From Lacrimispora amygdalina (GTDB lineage: Bacteria > Bacillota > Clostridia > Lachnospirales > Lachnospiraceae): 64,000 nucleotides of DNA. Under the pieces are notes generated by a model. The model was given only the letters and a program-made list of their open reading frames with translations. It ran no database searches and was not told the origin of the DNA. This document shows positions 1 to 9,002 of this stretch, piece after piece. Location: NCBI RefSeq assembly GCF_900205965.1, contig NZ_OAOF01000004.1:186001-250000 (forward strand), read 5' to 3'. The stretch's first letter is position 1. Every line of letters begins with the position of its first letter. A program made the position numbers and the translations under genes.

Positions 1-382
1 GCCTTGCCTCATAGGGCGCATAGATGAAAATGTGGATCGTATTCTTATAATCCTCCAAAATATGATCCGCGCATCTGCCTACGATGATGCACGATTCCTT
101 CTCTGCCAGATCAATAATAATCTTTTTCTGGGCTGCAAAGACCGAATCCTGAATGTTTGTGGTCCCCATACCAAGAGGATAGTTCATGTTAAAGAATGCT
201 GATTTTGCACTTTCTTCCACATCGCTGACAGCAGAAACCGGAAGATTTAAATCTTTGGATGTCATCTCAACGATATCCCGGTCATAATATTCGATTCCAA
301 GGTTCTCGCTGACCATTCTGGCTATGGGTCTCCCCAGACTTCCAAACTGCCTCGTAATCGTAACAACAAACTTTTCTTTCAT
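1..382 (-). CDS. Cytidylate kinase-like family protein (5' part; cut by window edge)
   Basis: Only the N-terminal 127 codons are present; the gene runs off the left edge. The start is ATG at 380-382. The protein opens with a beta strand followed by ITRQFGSLGRPIA, the degenerate P-loop (GSxGR) of the cytidylate-kinase-like family, then EYYDRDIV, as in proteins annotated Cytidylate_kin2. These are nucleotide-kinase folds of unproven substrate and are distinct from true Cmk. A later stretch, CIIVGRCADHIL, also fits the family. The gene is divergent from the PucR-type regulator at 541, sharing the 158-bp gap. Family is well supported; the actual substrate is unknown. Confidence 0.75.
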   Translation of the reverse strand, partial: MKEKFVVTITRQFGSLGRPIARMVSENLGIEYYDRDIVEMTSKDLNLPVSAVSDVEESAKSAFFNMNYPLGMGTTNIQDSVFAAQKKIIIDLAEKESCIIVGRCADHILEDYKNTIHIFIYAPYEAR

Positions 383-480
383 ATGGTGCACCTCTCTTCT
401 GAAGGATTTGTTATAACATTTATTATATCCCCTCCCGGTTACCCCTGCAATGTCTGCAGATTCCAATCTTTTTTTTAGTT

Positions 481-499
481 ATTGTACTTTAAGTACAAT
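481..499. promoter_or_regulatory. Perfect palindrome in the divergent promoter gap (candidate operator)
   Basis: ATTGTACTTTAAGTACAAT has two perfectly complementary 9-bp arms around one central base, 42 bp upstream of the PucR-type start codon. A TATACT hexamer follows at 506-511, so the palindrome sits where the -35 region would be. Such placement fits a repressor or autoregulatory site. The binding protein is inferred, not shown. Confidence 0.45.
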
Positions 500-540
500 G
501 TATGGTATACTTACCCTCAATCTGAGAGGAGGCAACGATT

Positions 541-1659
541 ATGAGAACTAAAGTTTCTGATTTGTATCATTCTGGATCTGAAAAATACAGCCTTGTCCTT
601 CACAGCGGTGAAAACGGACTTTCAAACTCTGTCTCCTGGATTTACCTGGCAGAGGATATTCAGAATATATCCTTTTTAAAGGGAGGAGAGCTGGTTATAA
701 CGACTGGACTGTTTACACAAAGCGGAACCTGTCTGTTTGAATTTATCTGCTCTCTGGTGACTTACAACTGCAGCGGGCTTCTCATCAATGTGGGGAAATA
801 CCTGGAAACAGCCGATTTATCCCCTGAGATTCTGGATTTTTGCAGAATCAATAAATTCCCTTTAATCACCATGCCATGGAAAATTCATCTGGTAGACATC
901 ATGCAGGACTATTGCAAAACACTCCTTCATGATACTCAGAATGCGGACCATTTAAACGCTGCATTTCAGTCGGCCCTTTATCAGGACCCGATTCACGATA
1001 CCACTCTTATGACCTTAAACCAGAACGGTTTTCCAACTGCAGCCGGCTACCGGATCATTGTGATTCAAAATCTGCGCAATATTACCAGAATTACGTTTAC
1101 CTTAAACCGTCTCTCGTTAAAATATCATCTTTTTGAACACGATAATCTGCAGATCCTTCTCTATCTTATCTGCCAGTCCACCCCTTCACTGAGCGAAATT
1201 ATGGATATCCTTATGTATTATGACGGCATAACGCTGGGGATTGGCAATGAATTTCATACCCTCGATAAGATAGGAGTCTGTTATAAACGCGCCCGTTTTG
1301 CCCTGGCCGCGTCCCTGTTCTGGAGTATTCCTTCTGTTAATTTTGATGAGCTTGGGTTATTTCAGATTCTTTTTTCCTCCTCTGACCCGGAGCTGCTGCA
1401 GTCTGTGTGCAAAAACAGCCTGGGGGTGCTGGAAGACTTTGATTCAGCCCATGATACCGATTACATGGATACCCTGAAAGTCTTCCTCCTGTCTGACTGC
1501 AATCTGCTTAAAACTGCGGGCAAACTGCACACCCACCGGAACACGGTCATATACCGGATGAAAAAAATCAAAGAGTTGTTAGGAACAGAATTGGATGATT
1601 CTAAAATTAAATTCGATCTTCTAATGGCTTTTTATATCAGAGAATATTTTGACATATAA
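541..1659 (+). CDS. PucR family transcriptional regulator
   Basis: A 372-residue regulator. Residues 1-120 match the PucR N-terminal ligand-sensing domain (SWIYLAEDIQNISFLKGGELVITTG is the family's hallmark region, here split over residues 32-57). The C-terminal about 60 residues carry the PucR-type helix-turn-helix with LHTHRNTVIYRMKKI, which binds DNA. Family members control purine, amino-acid or carbon catabolism genes. GGAGG lies 9 bases before the ATG. The gene faces away from the cytidylate-kinase-like gene, and a perfect palindrome sits in the gap, consistent with autoregulation. No catabolic operon is adjacent in this window, so the target pathway cannot be assigned. Confidence 0.85.
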   Translation: MRTKVSDLYHSGSEKYSLVLHSGENGLSNSVSWIYLAEDIQNISFLKGGELVITTGLFTQSGTCLFEFICSLVTYNCSGLLINVGKYLETADLSPEILDFCRINKFPLITMPWKIHLVDIMQDYCKTLLHDTQNADHLNAAFQSALYQDPIHDTTLMTLNQNGFPTAAGYRIIVIQNLRNITRITFTLNRLSLKYHLFEHDNLQILLYLICQSTPSLSEIMDILMYYDGITLGIGNEFHTLDKIGVCYKRARFALAASLFWSIPSVNFDELGLFQILFSSSDPELLQSVCKNSLGVLEDFDSAHDTDYMDTLKVFLLSDCNLLKTAGKLHTHRNTVIYRMKKIKELLGTELDDSKIKFDLLMAFYIREYFDI

Positions 1660-1683
1660 TGAGGGCATACACAATGACTCACA

Positions 1684-2133
1684 TTACGTTTGGCTTTCTG
1701 CAGCATTAAAACGTTCCAGATTGGTACACATGTGCTCCATAACACGGTAAAAAACTTCAATCTCCTCCGGAGCAATCCCCTCACTGACTATGTCTTCAAA
1801 CTGCTCAAACACCTTTTTGATCTGCTTTGCCTCTGCATACCCCTTTTTTGTCAGGCAGATTAAAAAGGATCTCCTGCAGTCAGGGTTGCTCTCCCGGACA
1901 AGAAGTCCAAGCCCCTCCAGCTTATCAATATTTCTTGACATGGCTGCTGTATCAATTCTGCATTGGTCTGCCAGATCTTTTTGGGTAACACGGTCATTTA
2001 GCAAAAGACGATATAATATTTTTGCCTGCCCCTGTCCTGGTATCAGCCCCATTTCAGATAACAGCGGAAATAAAGCCTGCTTCCTGGCTTTTTCCCCCCG
2101 CACCAGCATTTCCCTGATCGTTAGTTTATTCAC
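1684..2133 (-). CDS. MarR family transcriptional regulator
   Basis: A 149-residue winged-helix protein of normal MarR length. Residues about 35-100 contain the wHTH: RVTQKDLADQCRIDTAAMSR as recognition region, then LEGLGLLVRESNPDCRRS as the wing. The start is preceded by GGAGG with 7-base spacing. It is the last gene of a run with two ABC exporter half-transporters (18 bp gap), so it most likely represses its own operon and is relieved by a substrate of the pump. The usual order in clostridia puts MarR first; here it is last. A matching pair of palindromes lies ahead of the first operon gene at 5758-5800. Confidence 0.88.
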   Translation of the reverse strand: MNKLTIREMLVRGEKARKQALFPLLSEMGLIPGQGQAKILYRLLLNDRVTQKDLADQCRIDTAAMSRNIDKLEGLGLLVRESNPDCRRSFLICLTKKGYAEAKQIKKVFEQFEDIVSEGIAPEEIEVFYRVMEHMCTNLERFNAAESQT

Positions 2134-2151
2134 AATTTGCCTCCTTCTTGT

Positions 2152-4008
2152 TTATTCCAGTTCAAACTGCCCTGTATAGAGCTGGTAATACCTGCCCTGC
2201 TGTTCAAGCAGTTCCTCATGATTTCCACGTTCAATAATCTCTCCCCGTTCCAGAACCAGAATAGCCCGGGAATTGCGTACAGTTGAAAGTCTGTGGGCAA
2301 TGACAAAGACGGTCCGCCCGTTCATCAGTCTGTCCATTCCCTTTTCAATCAGCTTTTCCGTCCGTGTATCGATGGAGCTGGTCGCCTCATCCATCACCAG
2401 TACCGGCGGACGGGAAATGGCAGCCCGTGCTATGGCGATCAGCTGTCTCTGGCCCTGGGATAAATTACTTCCGTCATTTTCAAGCATGGTATCGTAGCCT
2501 GCAGGAAGTCTTCTGATAAAGGAATCCGCATTTGCAATTTTTGCCGCCTCCAGTACGTCCTCCTCAGTAGCATTCAGCCTTCCATACCGGATATTATCGG
2601 CAATTGTTCCGGTAAATAAATGAGTATCCTGAACAATCAGTGAAATAGAGCGTCTTAATTCATCCTTTTTTATCTGACGGATATCAATTCCATCATAGGT
2701 GATCAGCCCATCATTTAATTCGTAGAACCGGTTGACCAGATTGATAATGGTGGTCTTTCCGGCTCCGGTAGAGCCTACAAATGCAATCTTCTGTCCTGGT
2801 TTTGCGTATAAACTGATTCCATTCAGGATGGAATGCTCCTGTTTATAGCCAAAAACCACCTCATGAAAACGCACATCTCCCTTTAGAGGAACCAGACGAT
2901 ATCCTTCCCTCTCATCGGGGATCTTCCAGGCAAATTTTCCTGTATAAACGTCAGATTCCTTAAAAGAACCGTTCTCCTCTTCCTCTGCCTTTACCAGAGT
3001 AACATTTCCTTCATCCACTTCCTGTTCCTGCTCCATCATCAAAAAGATCTTCTCCGCGCTGGCAAGTGCCACCATCAGGAAATTAATCTGCATGGTAAAC
3101 TGATTCATCGGCATGGCACTTTGCCTTACATACACAAGATAAGATGCCAGTGTCCCCAGATTAATCAGACCGGAGATTGCAAATAATCCTCCCACGCAGG
3201 CGGAGACTGCATAGTTAAAATAGGACAGCGCAACAATTGTGGGAACCGTGATTCCCGTGTAAACTGACGCTTTTGTGGAAGAGATTCGAAGTGCTTCGTT
3301 TAATTCACAAAACTTTTCAAAATTCTGCTTCTCATGACGAAAAATTTTTTCTTCTTTCTGACCCTCCACCATCTCTTCCACAAATCCATTGACATGACCA
3401 AGGTTCCTCTGCTGTTTTGCAAAATATTTTTTACTCATACTTCCGTTATGACGGATATAAAGCAGCATAACTGCAAGAAAGAAAATAACGATCATGGAAA
3501 GACGCACATCCAGGACCAGCAGCATGATAATCGTTCCTGTTGAAGTAATAAAGCTTTGAATCAGCAGTGTAAAGCTGTTGTTTAACGCCTCTGATATGGT
3601 ATCCACATCGTTGGTAAAATGGCTCATCAGCTCGCCGTGGGTGTGGGTATCAAAAAATACAAGGGGAAGCTTCTGGGTGTGGCAAAACAAATCCATCCTG
3701 ATATCGCTCACGACCTGCTGGGATACATGAACCATCATTCTGCTGTATATCAGACTGGAAAGAGCACCTGCCAGATACAGGCATCCCATGATCAGAATCA
3801 TTCGTATCAGCCCCGGAATATCTCCCGGAAGAATATAACGGTTAATCACCGGCTTTAGAAGATAGGTTCCTGCAATTCCTGAACTTGCACTGATGCATAC
3901 CAGAACTGCAATCAGAAATAAGGAACGTCTGTAATGCCCAAGGTAATTCAAAAGATGGAGCAGGGTCTTTTTCGTATTCTTTGGTCTTGTATGTCCTGTG
4001 GGTTTCAT
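2152..4008 (-). CDS. ABC exporter half-transporter, BmrD/TM288-like (catalytic partner)
   Basis: A 618-residue fused membrane-plus-ATPase subunit. Residues about 1-320 form a six-helix type I exporter domain. The nucleotide-binding domain has Walker A GSTGAGKTT, signature LSQGQRQ (in place of LSGGQ) and Walker B ending LVMDEATSSID, so the catalytic glutamate is intact. The non-canonical signature together with an intact Walker B is the pattern of the second subunit in heterodimeric exporters such as TM287/288 and BmrCD. A charged linker of about 50 residues, rich in E, precedes the ATPase. Its start codon overlaps the stop of the upstream half-transporter by ATGA, implying translational coupling. 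Likely multidrug or peptide efflux; the substrate is unknown. Confidence 0.88.
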   Translation of the reverse strand: MKPTGHTRPKNTKKTLLHLLNYLGHYRRSLFLIAVLVCISASSGIAGTYLLKPVINRYILPGDIPGLIRMILIMGCLYLAGALSSLIYSRMMVHVSQQVVSDIRMDLFCHTQKLPLVFFDTHTHGELMSHFTNDVDTISEALNNSFTLLIQSFITSTGTIIMLLVLDVRLSMIVIFFLAVMLLYIRHNGSMSKKYFAKQQRNLGHVNGFVEEMVEGQKEEKIFRHEKQNFEKFCELNEALRISSTKASVYTGITVPTIVALSYFNYAVSACVGGLFAISGLINLGTLASYLVYVRQSAMPMNQFTMQINFLMVALASAEKIFLMMEQEQEVDEGNVTLVKAEEEENGSFKESDVYTGKFAWKIPDEREGYRLVPLKGDVRFHEVVFGYKQEHSILNGISLYAKPGQKIAFVGSTGAGKTTIINLVNRFYELNDGLITYDGIDIRQIKKDELRRSISLIVQDTHLFTGTIADNIRYGRLNATEEDVLEAAKIANADSFIRRLPAGYDTMLENDGSNLSQGQRQLIAIARAAISRPPVLVMDEATSSIDTRTEKLIEKGMDRLMNGRTVFVIAHRLSTVRNSRAILVLERGEIIERGNHEELLEQQGRYYQLYTGQFELE

Positions 4009-5735
4009 GCCAAAAGTCCTCCTCCTTTCTGCTGGGATTCAAAGATATCCCGATAGATTTCATTGTTCTTAAGCAGTTCTTTATGTGTACCTGTTGCATT
4101 CACTCTGCCGTCATCCAAAACAATAATCTGGTCTCCATGGGAAACCGAAGAGATTCTCTGACTGATAATAATCTTTGTCATGTCGGGAAGTGAATCTTTT
4201 AAAGCTTCATTGATCTTCTGCTCCGTAGCTGTGTCAAGAGCGCTTGTGGAATCGTCCAGAATCAGGATTCTTGGCCTTTTTATCACTGCCCTTGCGATAC
4301 AGAGTCTCTGCTTCTGGCCGCCGGAAAGATTAACCCCTCCCTGACCGAGAACGGTATCATAACCATTATCCAGCCTGTCAATGAATTCGTCCACACAGGC
4401 AATCCGGCATGCCTCTTTAATCTCCTCATCAGAAGCATTCTCCTTTCCCCAGCAGATATTTTCCTTCACTGTCCCTGAGAACAAAGTATTTTTCTGTAGT
4501 ACCATGCCAATGGCTTCCCTTAAATGATCCTGCGTATAGTGCCGAATCGGCTGACCGTCTATCAGTATTTCTCCTGAGTTTATCTCATACAGACGCTGAA
4601 TGAGCTGGACCAGTGTACTTTTCGCAGCACCTGTCTGCCCGATGATTCCAATCGTCTGTCCAGGCTGAATCTGAAAAGATATGTCTGAGAGCACATACTC
4701 TTTTGCAGTATCCTTGTATTTAAAGTATACATGATCAAAGCGTATTCCTCCCTGTGTAATCTCAATGTCAGATGCCAAATCATCACGAATGGCAGGTTCT
4801 TCCTCAAGAACTTCTGAGATTCTCCTCCAGGAAGTCAGGGATCTGGTAAATAAGAGGAATACATTGGAAAACATCATAAGAGAATTCAGAACCTGGAGCA
4901 CATAGCTTAAAAAGCTGGTAAGAGCTCCCACCTTCATACCCTCTCCGATCACCAGGTTCCCCCCAAACCACAGAATACTTAAAATCGTACCGTACATCAC
5001 AAACTGCATGGCAGGCATGTTAAGTGCTGCCAGTGAGAAGGAACGTTCCGAAGCATTTTTTAACGAGGCATTGACCTCTCCGAATTTTTCTGTCTCATAA
5101 TCGCCCCTGACATACGCTTTTACCACTCTGACTGCTCTTAAGTTCTCCTGTATGGTACGGTTAACAAGATCCATCGCCCCCTGCATTCTACCATAAAGAG
5201 GTCTGACATTCTTAATAATAAGAATCAGAATTACTGCAAGCAGGGGCGCCGCAATAAAGAATACCATTGCAAGGCGGGCATTGAGCCGGAAGGAAACAAC
5301 CAAAGCTGTCATCATCATCACCGGAGATCTGAATCCCGGACGCATTCCATTGGTAATGGAATTCTGAATGGTAGTAACATCACTGGTCAGCCTTGTTACC
5401 AGGGAGGAAGTGCTGAAATGGTCGGTATTGGCAAAGGAATAGGTCTGCATCTTCTGAAATTCTGCCTTACGGATCTCCGCTCCAATTCCATTGCCGCAGA
5501 TTGCAGTAAATCGTGCGCATACATGCCCCAGCAAAAGAGCAGTTGCAGCAAATGCGATCATCTGTCCTCCCTTCATTAAGATATAGCTTCTGTTACCGTT
5601 TGCAACGCCCACATCAATGATATCTGCCATAATCATAGGTATAATCAGTTCAAATATGGTCTCGGCTTCGATGCATAGGATTGCGATAATGAATTCTTTT
5701 CTGTACTTCTTAGCATAATGCAGCAGACTGTTCAT
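4005..5735 (-). CDS. ABC exporter half-transporter, BmrC/TM287-like (degenerate site)
   Basis: A 576-residue half-transporter, the first gene of the exporter-MarR operon. The membrane domain covers residues about 1-310. In the ATPase domain Walker A at about 365-373 reads GQTGAAKST, with Ala in place of the last motif glycine; the signature LSGGQKQR is canonical; Walker B at about 490-501 reads ILILDDSTSALD, with Asp where the catalytic Glu should be. Asp at that position is the known mark of the degenerate ATP site of heterodimeric exporters, so it should pair with the downstream subunit. GGAG lies 8 bases before the ATG. Regulation is probably by the MarR protein of the same operon. Confidence 0.88.
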   Translation of the reverse strand: MNSLLHYAKKYRKEFIIAILCIEAETIFELIIPMIMADIIDVGVANGNRSYILMKGGQMIAFAATALLLGHVCARFTAICGNGIGAEIRKAEFQKMQTYSFANTDHFSTSSLVTRLTSDVTTIQNSITNGMRPGFRSPVMMMTALVVSFRLNARLAMVFFIAAPLLAVILILIIKNVRPLYGRMQGAMDLVNRTIQENLRAVRVVKAYVRGDYETEKFGEVNASLKNASERSFSLAALNMPAMQFVMYGTILSILWFGGNLVIGEGMKVGALTSFLSYVLQVLNSLMMFSNVFLLFTRSLTSWRRISEVLEEEPAIRDDLASDIEITQGGIRFDHVYFKYKDTAKEYVLSDISFQIQPGQTIGIIGQTGAAKSTLVQLIQRLYEINSGEILIDGQPIRHYTQDHLREAIGMVLQKNTLFSGTVKENICWGKENASDEEIKEACRIACVDEFIDRLDNGYDTVLGQGGVNLSGGQKQRLCIARAVIKRPRILILDDSTSALDTATEQKINEALKDSLPDMTKIIISQRISSVSHGDQIIVLDDGRVNATGTHKELLKNNEIYRDIFESQQKGGGLLA

Positions 5736-5757
5736 ATTTCATTCTCCATATTGATAT

Positions 5758-5800
5758 TACAACAGTTGTATTTGCAACTATTGACTATACAACAATTATA
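5758..5800. promoter_or_regulatory. Paired 13-bp palindromes upstream of the exporter operon (candidate MarR operator)
   Basis: TACAACAGTTGTA at 5758-5770 is a perfect palindrome around one base. TACAACAATTATA at 5788-5800 is the same sequence with two changes, exactly 30 bp away (about three helical turns). Both lie within 65 bp of the exporter start. Size, symmetry and position fit a dimeric MarR repressor binding twice on one DNA face. The assignment to the MarR gene at the operon end is inference. Confidence 0.55.
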
Positions 5801-5841
5801 TTCTCTCTGCCGGAAATGTCAATGAATATTTCCCAGTATAT

Positions 5842-5884
5842 AAAAATCAGGCCTGTATCCCCTCAAAGGGAATTCCAGACCTGA
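5842..5884 (-). terminator. Intrinsic terminator of the decarboxylase operon
   Basis: On the minus strand TCAGG pairs with CCTGA (5847-5851 with 5880-5884), with an inner TCCC/GGGA stem, and is followed by five T residues. It lies 44 bp beyond the oadA-like stop codon, so it most likely ends that operon. The stem has internal mismatches. Confidence 0.6.
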
Positions 5885-5921
5885 CTTCTTATATTGACTT
5901 CTTATATTAACTTCTTATATT
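5883..5921. repeat. Three tandem 13-bp repeats
   Basis: GACTTCTTATATT occurs at 5883-5895, again at 5896-5908, and as AACTTCTTATATT at 5909-5921. The copies are contiguous and differ by one base. They sit between the decarboxylase stop codon and its terminator. No function is evident; slipped-strand expansion is the simplest origin. Confidence 0.85.
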
Positions 5922-5927
5922 CGTTTT

Positions 5928-7340
5928 TTATACCGGATAAGTTTTATTCTGCTTATCTGCCAGAGTGGAATCCACTCCTGTCTGCTGTGCTGCACGATAT
6001 TCAAAGAAATCCTTTGCAACAGCCGGGAATAACGCATAGGATAGCACATCTTCTTCCTGCTGTTTCCACGGTGCACACTCTTTCTCGAACTGTGGAAGCT
6101 GAGGTGCAATTAAATCAGCAGGACGGCAGGTAATAGGAGTTTCATCACCGATAATCTTCTTCTGTACTTCCGCATTAAACGGTTTTACTGTCTGTCCGAA
6201 CTCACCCATCAGAATCTTTTTGGATTCCTTGGTTACCATCTTATAACGCTCTCCGCTGATAACATTTAAAACAGCCTGTGTTCCGACAATCTGGGAAGAA
6301 GGAGTAACTAACGGCGGTTCTCCGAAATCCTTTCTTACTCTTGGAACCTCTTCCAGCACCTGTAAATATTTATCTTCCTGGCCTGCTTCTTTTAACTGGC
6401 TTACCAGATTGGAAAGCATACCGCCTGGTACCTGATACTGAAGTGTTTTAATATTCACACCCAGAACCTTAGGATTTAACCGTCCACTCTTTAATGCCTC
6501 TTCTCTGACGGGCTGGAAATGAGCTGCAATCTCTGCCAGCAGAGTCTGGTCATAACCGGTGTCATAAGGTGTACCCCTGAAGGTCTCAACCATAACCTCA
6601 GTCGCCGGCTGGCTGGTACCTAAAGCAAGAGGAGACATTGCGGTATCAATGATATCGCAGCCTGCTTCCACTGCCTTTAAATAGGTCATGGATGCAACAC
6701 CAGATGTATAATGGGTATGAAGGTCAATCGGAAGCTTAGTTGATTCTTTTAATGCATGAACCAGCTCATCCGCTTTATATGGTGTCAGAAGTCCAGCCAT
6801 ATCCTTTATGCAGATAGAGTCTGCGCCCATATCCTCAATTCTCTTTGCAATATCTTTCCAGTATTCCAGAGTATAAGCGTCACCCAGGGTGTAGCACAAA
6901 GCTACCTGAGCATGCCCTTTTTCTTTGTTGCAGGCTGATACTGCAGTCTGTAAGTTACGGATATCATTGAGACAGTCAAAGATACGAATAATATCAATTC
7001 CGTTCGATAAGGACTTCTGTACAAAATATTCCACCACATCATCTGCGTAATGATTGTAACCCAGAATATTCTGACCGCGAAACAGCATCTGCAGTTTTGT
7101 ATTTTTAAAACCATCTCTCAGCTTTCTCAGTCTTACCCAGGGATCTTCTTTTAAGAAGCGCAGGCATGCATCAAAGGTCGCACCGCCCCAGCACTCCACT
7201 GCATAATAACCAACCTGGTCCATCTTCTCCACGATCGGAAGCATCTGTTCAGTTGTCATTCTTGTAGCAAGCAAAGACTGATGAGCATCACGAAGAACTG
7301 TCTCAACGATCTTAACCGGCTTTTTTTCTATATCTGCCAT
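5928..7340 (-). CDS. oadA: Oxaloacetate decarboxylase alpha / pyruvate carboxylase 5S-type carboxyltransferase
   Basis: A 470-residue carboxyltransferase that moves a carboxyl group between a 2-oxoacid and biotin. The metal- and substrate-binding LRDAHQS lies at residues 16-22, CIKDMAGLL holds the carboxylated lysine region near 180, and DLHTHYTSG near 206 supplies the two metal-binding histidines. The C-terminal biotin domain of full-length OadA is absent; the carrier is a separate gene at 8610-8981. This is the last gene of the five-gene operon (64 bp after the beta subunit). It could be the oxaloacetate decarboxylase alpha chain or a transcarboxylase 5S subunit; sequence alone does not separate these. 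Confidence 0.85.
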   Translation of the reverse strand: MADIEKKPVKIVETVLRDAHQSLLATRMTTEQMLPIVEKMDQVGYYAVECWGGATFDACLRFLKEDPWVRLRKLRDGFKNTKLQMLFRGQNILGYNHYADDVVEYFVQKSLSNGIDIIRIFDCLNDIRNLQTAVSACNKEKGHAQVALCYTLGDAYTLEYWKDIAKRIEDMGADSICIKDMAGLLTPYKADELVHALKESTKLPIDLHTHYTSGVASMTYLKAVEAGCDIIDTAMSPLALGTSQPATEVMVETFRGTPYDTGYDQTLLAEIAAHFQPVREEALKSGRLNPKVLGVNIKTLQYQVPGGMLSNLVSQLKEAGQEDKYLQVLEEVPRVRKDFGEPPLVTPSSQIVGTQAVLNVISGERYKMVTKESKKILMGEFGQTVKPFNAEVQKKIIGDETPITCRPADLIAPQLPQFEKECAPWKQQEEDVLSYALFPAVAKDFFEYRAAQQTGVDSTLADKQNKTYPV

Positions 7341-7404
7341 TTTTTTACCTCCTGGTTATTGTTCATTTACTTTGCTCCCGGAACTATCAATGTCTCCGGT
7401 CAGA

Positions 7405-8553
7405 CTATCTTACTCCGAAAATAGCCATGAATGTACCGGCTGCAACTGCAGTACCGATAACACCGGCTACGTTTGGTCCCATAGCATGCATCAGCAGGAA
7501 GTTTGTAGGATCTGCTTCTGATCCCACCTTCTGGGATACACGGGCTGACATGGGAACTGCGGATACACCGGCTGACCCAATGAGCGGATTCACCTTGCCG
7601 CCTGTAACCTTGCACATCAGCTTACCAAAGAGAACACCTGCTGCTGTTCCGATTGAGAATGCAATCAGACCTAACAGAACGATTTTAAGTGTATCCAGAT
7701 TTAAAAATGCTTCTGCACTGGTTGATGCTCCAACAGATGTTCCAAGTAAAATTACCACAATATACATTAATGCATTCCCTGCAGTCTCAGCCAGCTGTTT
7801 AACAACACCGGATTCTTTGAATAAATTCCCCAGCATCAGCATACCCACTAAAGGTGCTGTAGTGGGAAGAATCAGACATACAACGGTAGTAACAATAATC
7901 GGAAACAGGATGCGTTCCAGTTTTGAAACCGGGCGGAGCTGCTCCATTTTGATTTTACGTTCTTTCTCCGTTGTAAGAAGCTTCATAATCGGCGGCTGTA
8001 TAATGGGAACAAGTGCCATATAAGAGTAAGCAGCTACCGCAATGGGACCCATAAGGGAAGTCATACCCAGTTTTCCTGCAAGGAAAATGGAAGTCGGGCC
8101 GTCTGCTCCTCCGATAATGGAAATGGCCGCTGCCGCTTTGTCGTTGAATCCAAAAAGAATTGCCATAAAATAGGCAGAATAGATACCAAACTGCGCCGCA
8201 GCACCCAGAAGAAAGCTCTTGGGGTTTGCAATCAAAGGACCGAAATCGGTCATCGCACCTACGCCCATGAAGATAAGCGGAGGCAGAATCCCCCATTCAT
8301 CCAGTTTAAAGAAATATTGCAGCAGTCCGCCGCCGGAACCATCCGCTCCAACCTCTTTCATAATATCCGGATAGATATTTACCAACAGCATACCAAAGGA
8401 AATCGGAACCAGAAGCAGGGGTTCAAAACCTTTCCGAATTGCCAGATACAGAAAAATAAAGGCAACCAGAATCATTAACATATTTCCTGCAGTCAGGTTA
8501 AAGAATGCGGTCTGCTGAAGAAGATTGGTGAATGTATTACTGATATAATTCAT
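7405..8553 (-). CDS. Na+-translocating decarboxylase beta subunit
   Basis: A 382-residue, highly hydrophobic membrane protein of the OadB/MmdB/GcdB family. It decarboxylates carboxybiotin and uses the energy to pump sodium out of the cell. The conserved re-entrant motif [10 protein letters not shown], with the Asp needed for ion coupling, lies near residue 150; [18 protein letters not shown] and [18 protein letters not shown] near the C-terminus are also family hallmarks. Length is normal. It lies between the biotin carrier gene and the oadA-like gene in the same operon, so it is the likely pump for both carboxyltransferases encoded there. Confidence 0.92.
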   Translation of the reverse strand: MNYISNTFTNLLQQTAFFNLTAGNMLMILVAFIFLYLAIRKGFEPLLLVPISFGMLLVNIYPDIMKEVGADGSGGGLLQYFFKLDEWGILPPLIFMGVGAMTDFGPLIANPKSFLLGAAAQFGIYSAYFMAILFGFNDKAAAAISIIGGADGPTSIFLAGKLGMTSLMGPIAVAAYSYMALVPIIQPPIMKLLTTEKERKIKMEQLRPVSKLERILFPIIVTTVVCLILPTTAPLVGMLMLGNLFKESGVVKQLAETAGNALMYIVVILLGTSVGASTSAEAFLNLDTLKIVLLGLIAFSIGTAAGVLFGKLMCKVTGGKVNPLIGSAGVSAVPMSARVSQKVGSEADPTNFLLMHAMGPNVAGVIGTAVAAGTFMAIFGVR

Positions 8554-8609
8554 GTTAATCCCTCCATAAGGAATCCGCGCTATTTATCGTTTTAGCGGAT
8601 CTTTCCGTA

Positions 8610-8981
8610 CTAGTTTAATGTAGCTAATGTTGCGCCTGCTTCTACGGAATCACCCACTGCTGCATGAATGCTGGCAACTGTTCCATCGGAAGGTGCTACG
8701 ATTTCATTTTCCATCTTCATCGCTTCCAGAACGATAAGGACTTCACCTTTTTTCACTGCCTGGCCTGCACTTACCTTTACGCCAAGGATCTTGCCAGGCA
8801 TGGGAGCAGTTACTTTTACAGAGCCTTCCGCTCCTGTTACCGCTGCCTTCTTCGGTGCCGGAGCAGCCTCTTTTTTAACCGGTGACGGAGCTGACACTGC
8901 TGCCGGAGCCGCTGCACCTGTGCTTTCTTCTACGGTTACATCGTAAACATTACCATTCACTGTAATTGTATAATTTTTCAT
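8610..8981 (-). CDS. Biotin carboxyl carrier protein
   Basis: A 123-residue biotin carrier. Residues 1-20 form a small N-terminal strand region, 21-55 an Ala/Pro-rich flexible linker, and 56-123 a biotinyl domain with EAMKMENEI, placing the biotinylated lysine at residue 89. It shuttles carboxybiotin between the carboxyltransferases and the membrane beta subunit. It is the only biotin domain in the operon, while two different carboxyltransferase genes flank it, so it is presumably shared. Architecture matches GcdC/MmdC and the 1.3S subunit of transcarboxylase. Confidence 0.92.
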   Translation of the reverse strand: MKNYTITVNGNVYDVTVEESTGAAAPAAVSAPSPVKKEAAPAPKKAAVTGAEGSVKVTAPMPGKILGVKVSAGQAVKKGEVLIVLEAMKMENEIVAPSDGTVASIHAAVGDSVEAGATLATLN

Positions 8982-9002
8982 GATGAGAATCCTCCTGATT
9001 AT

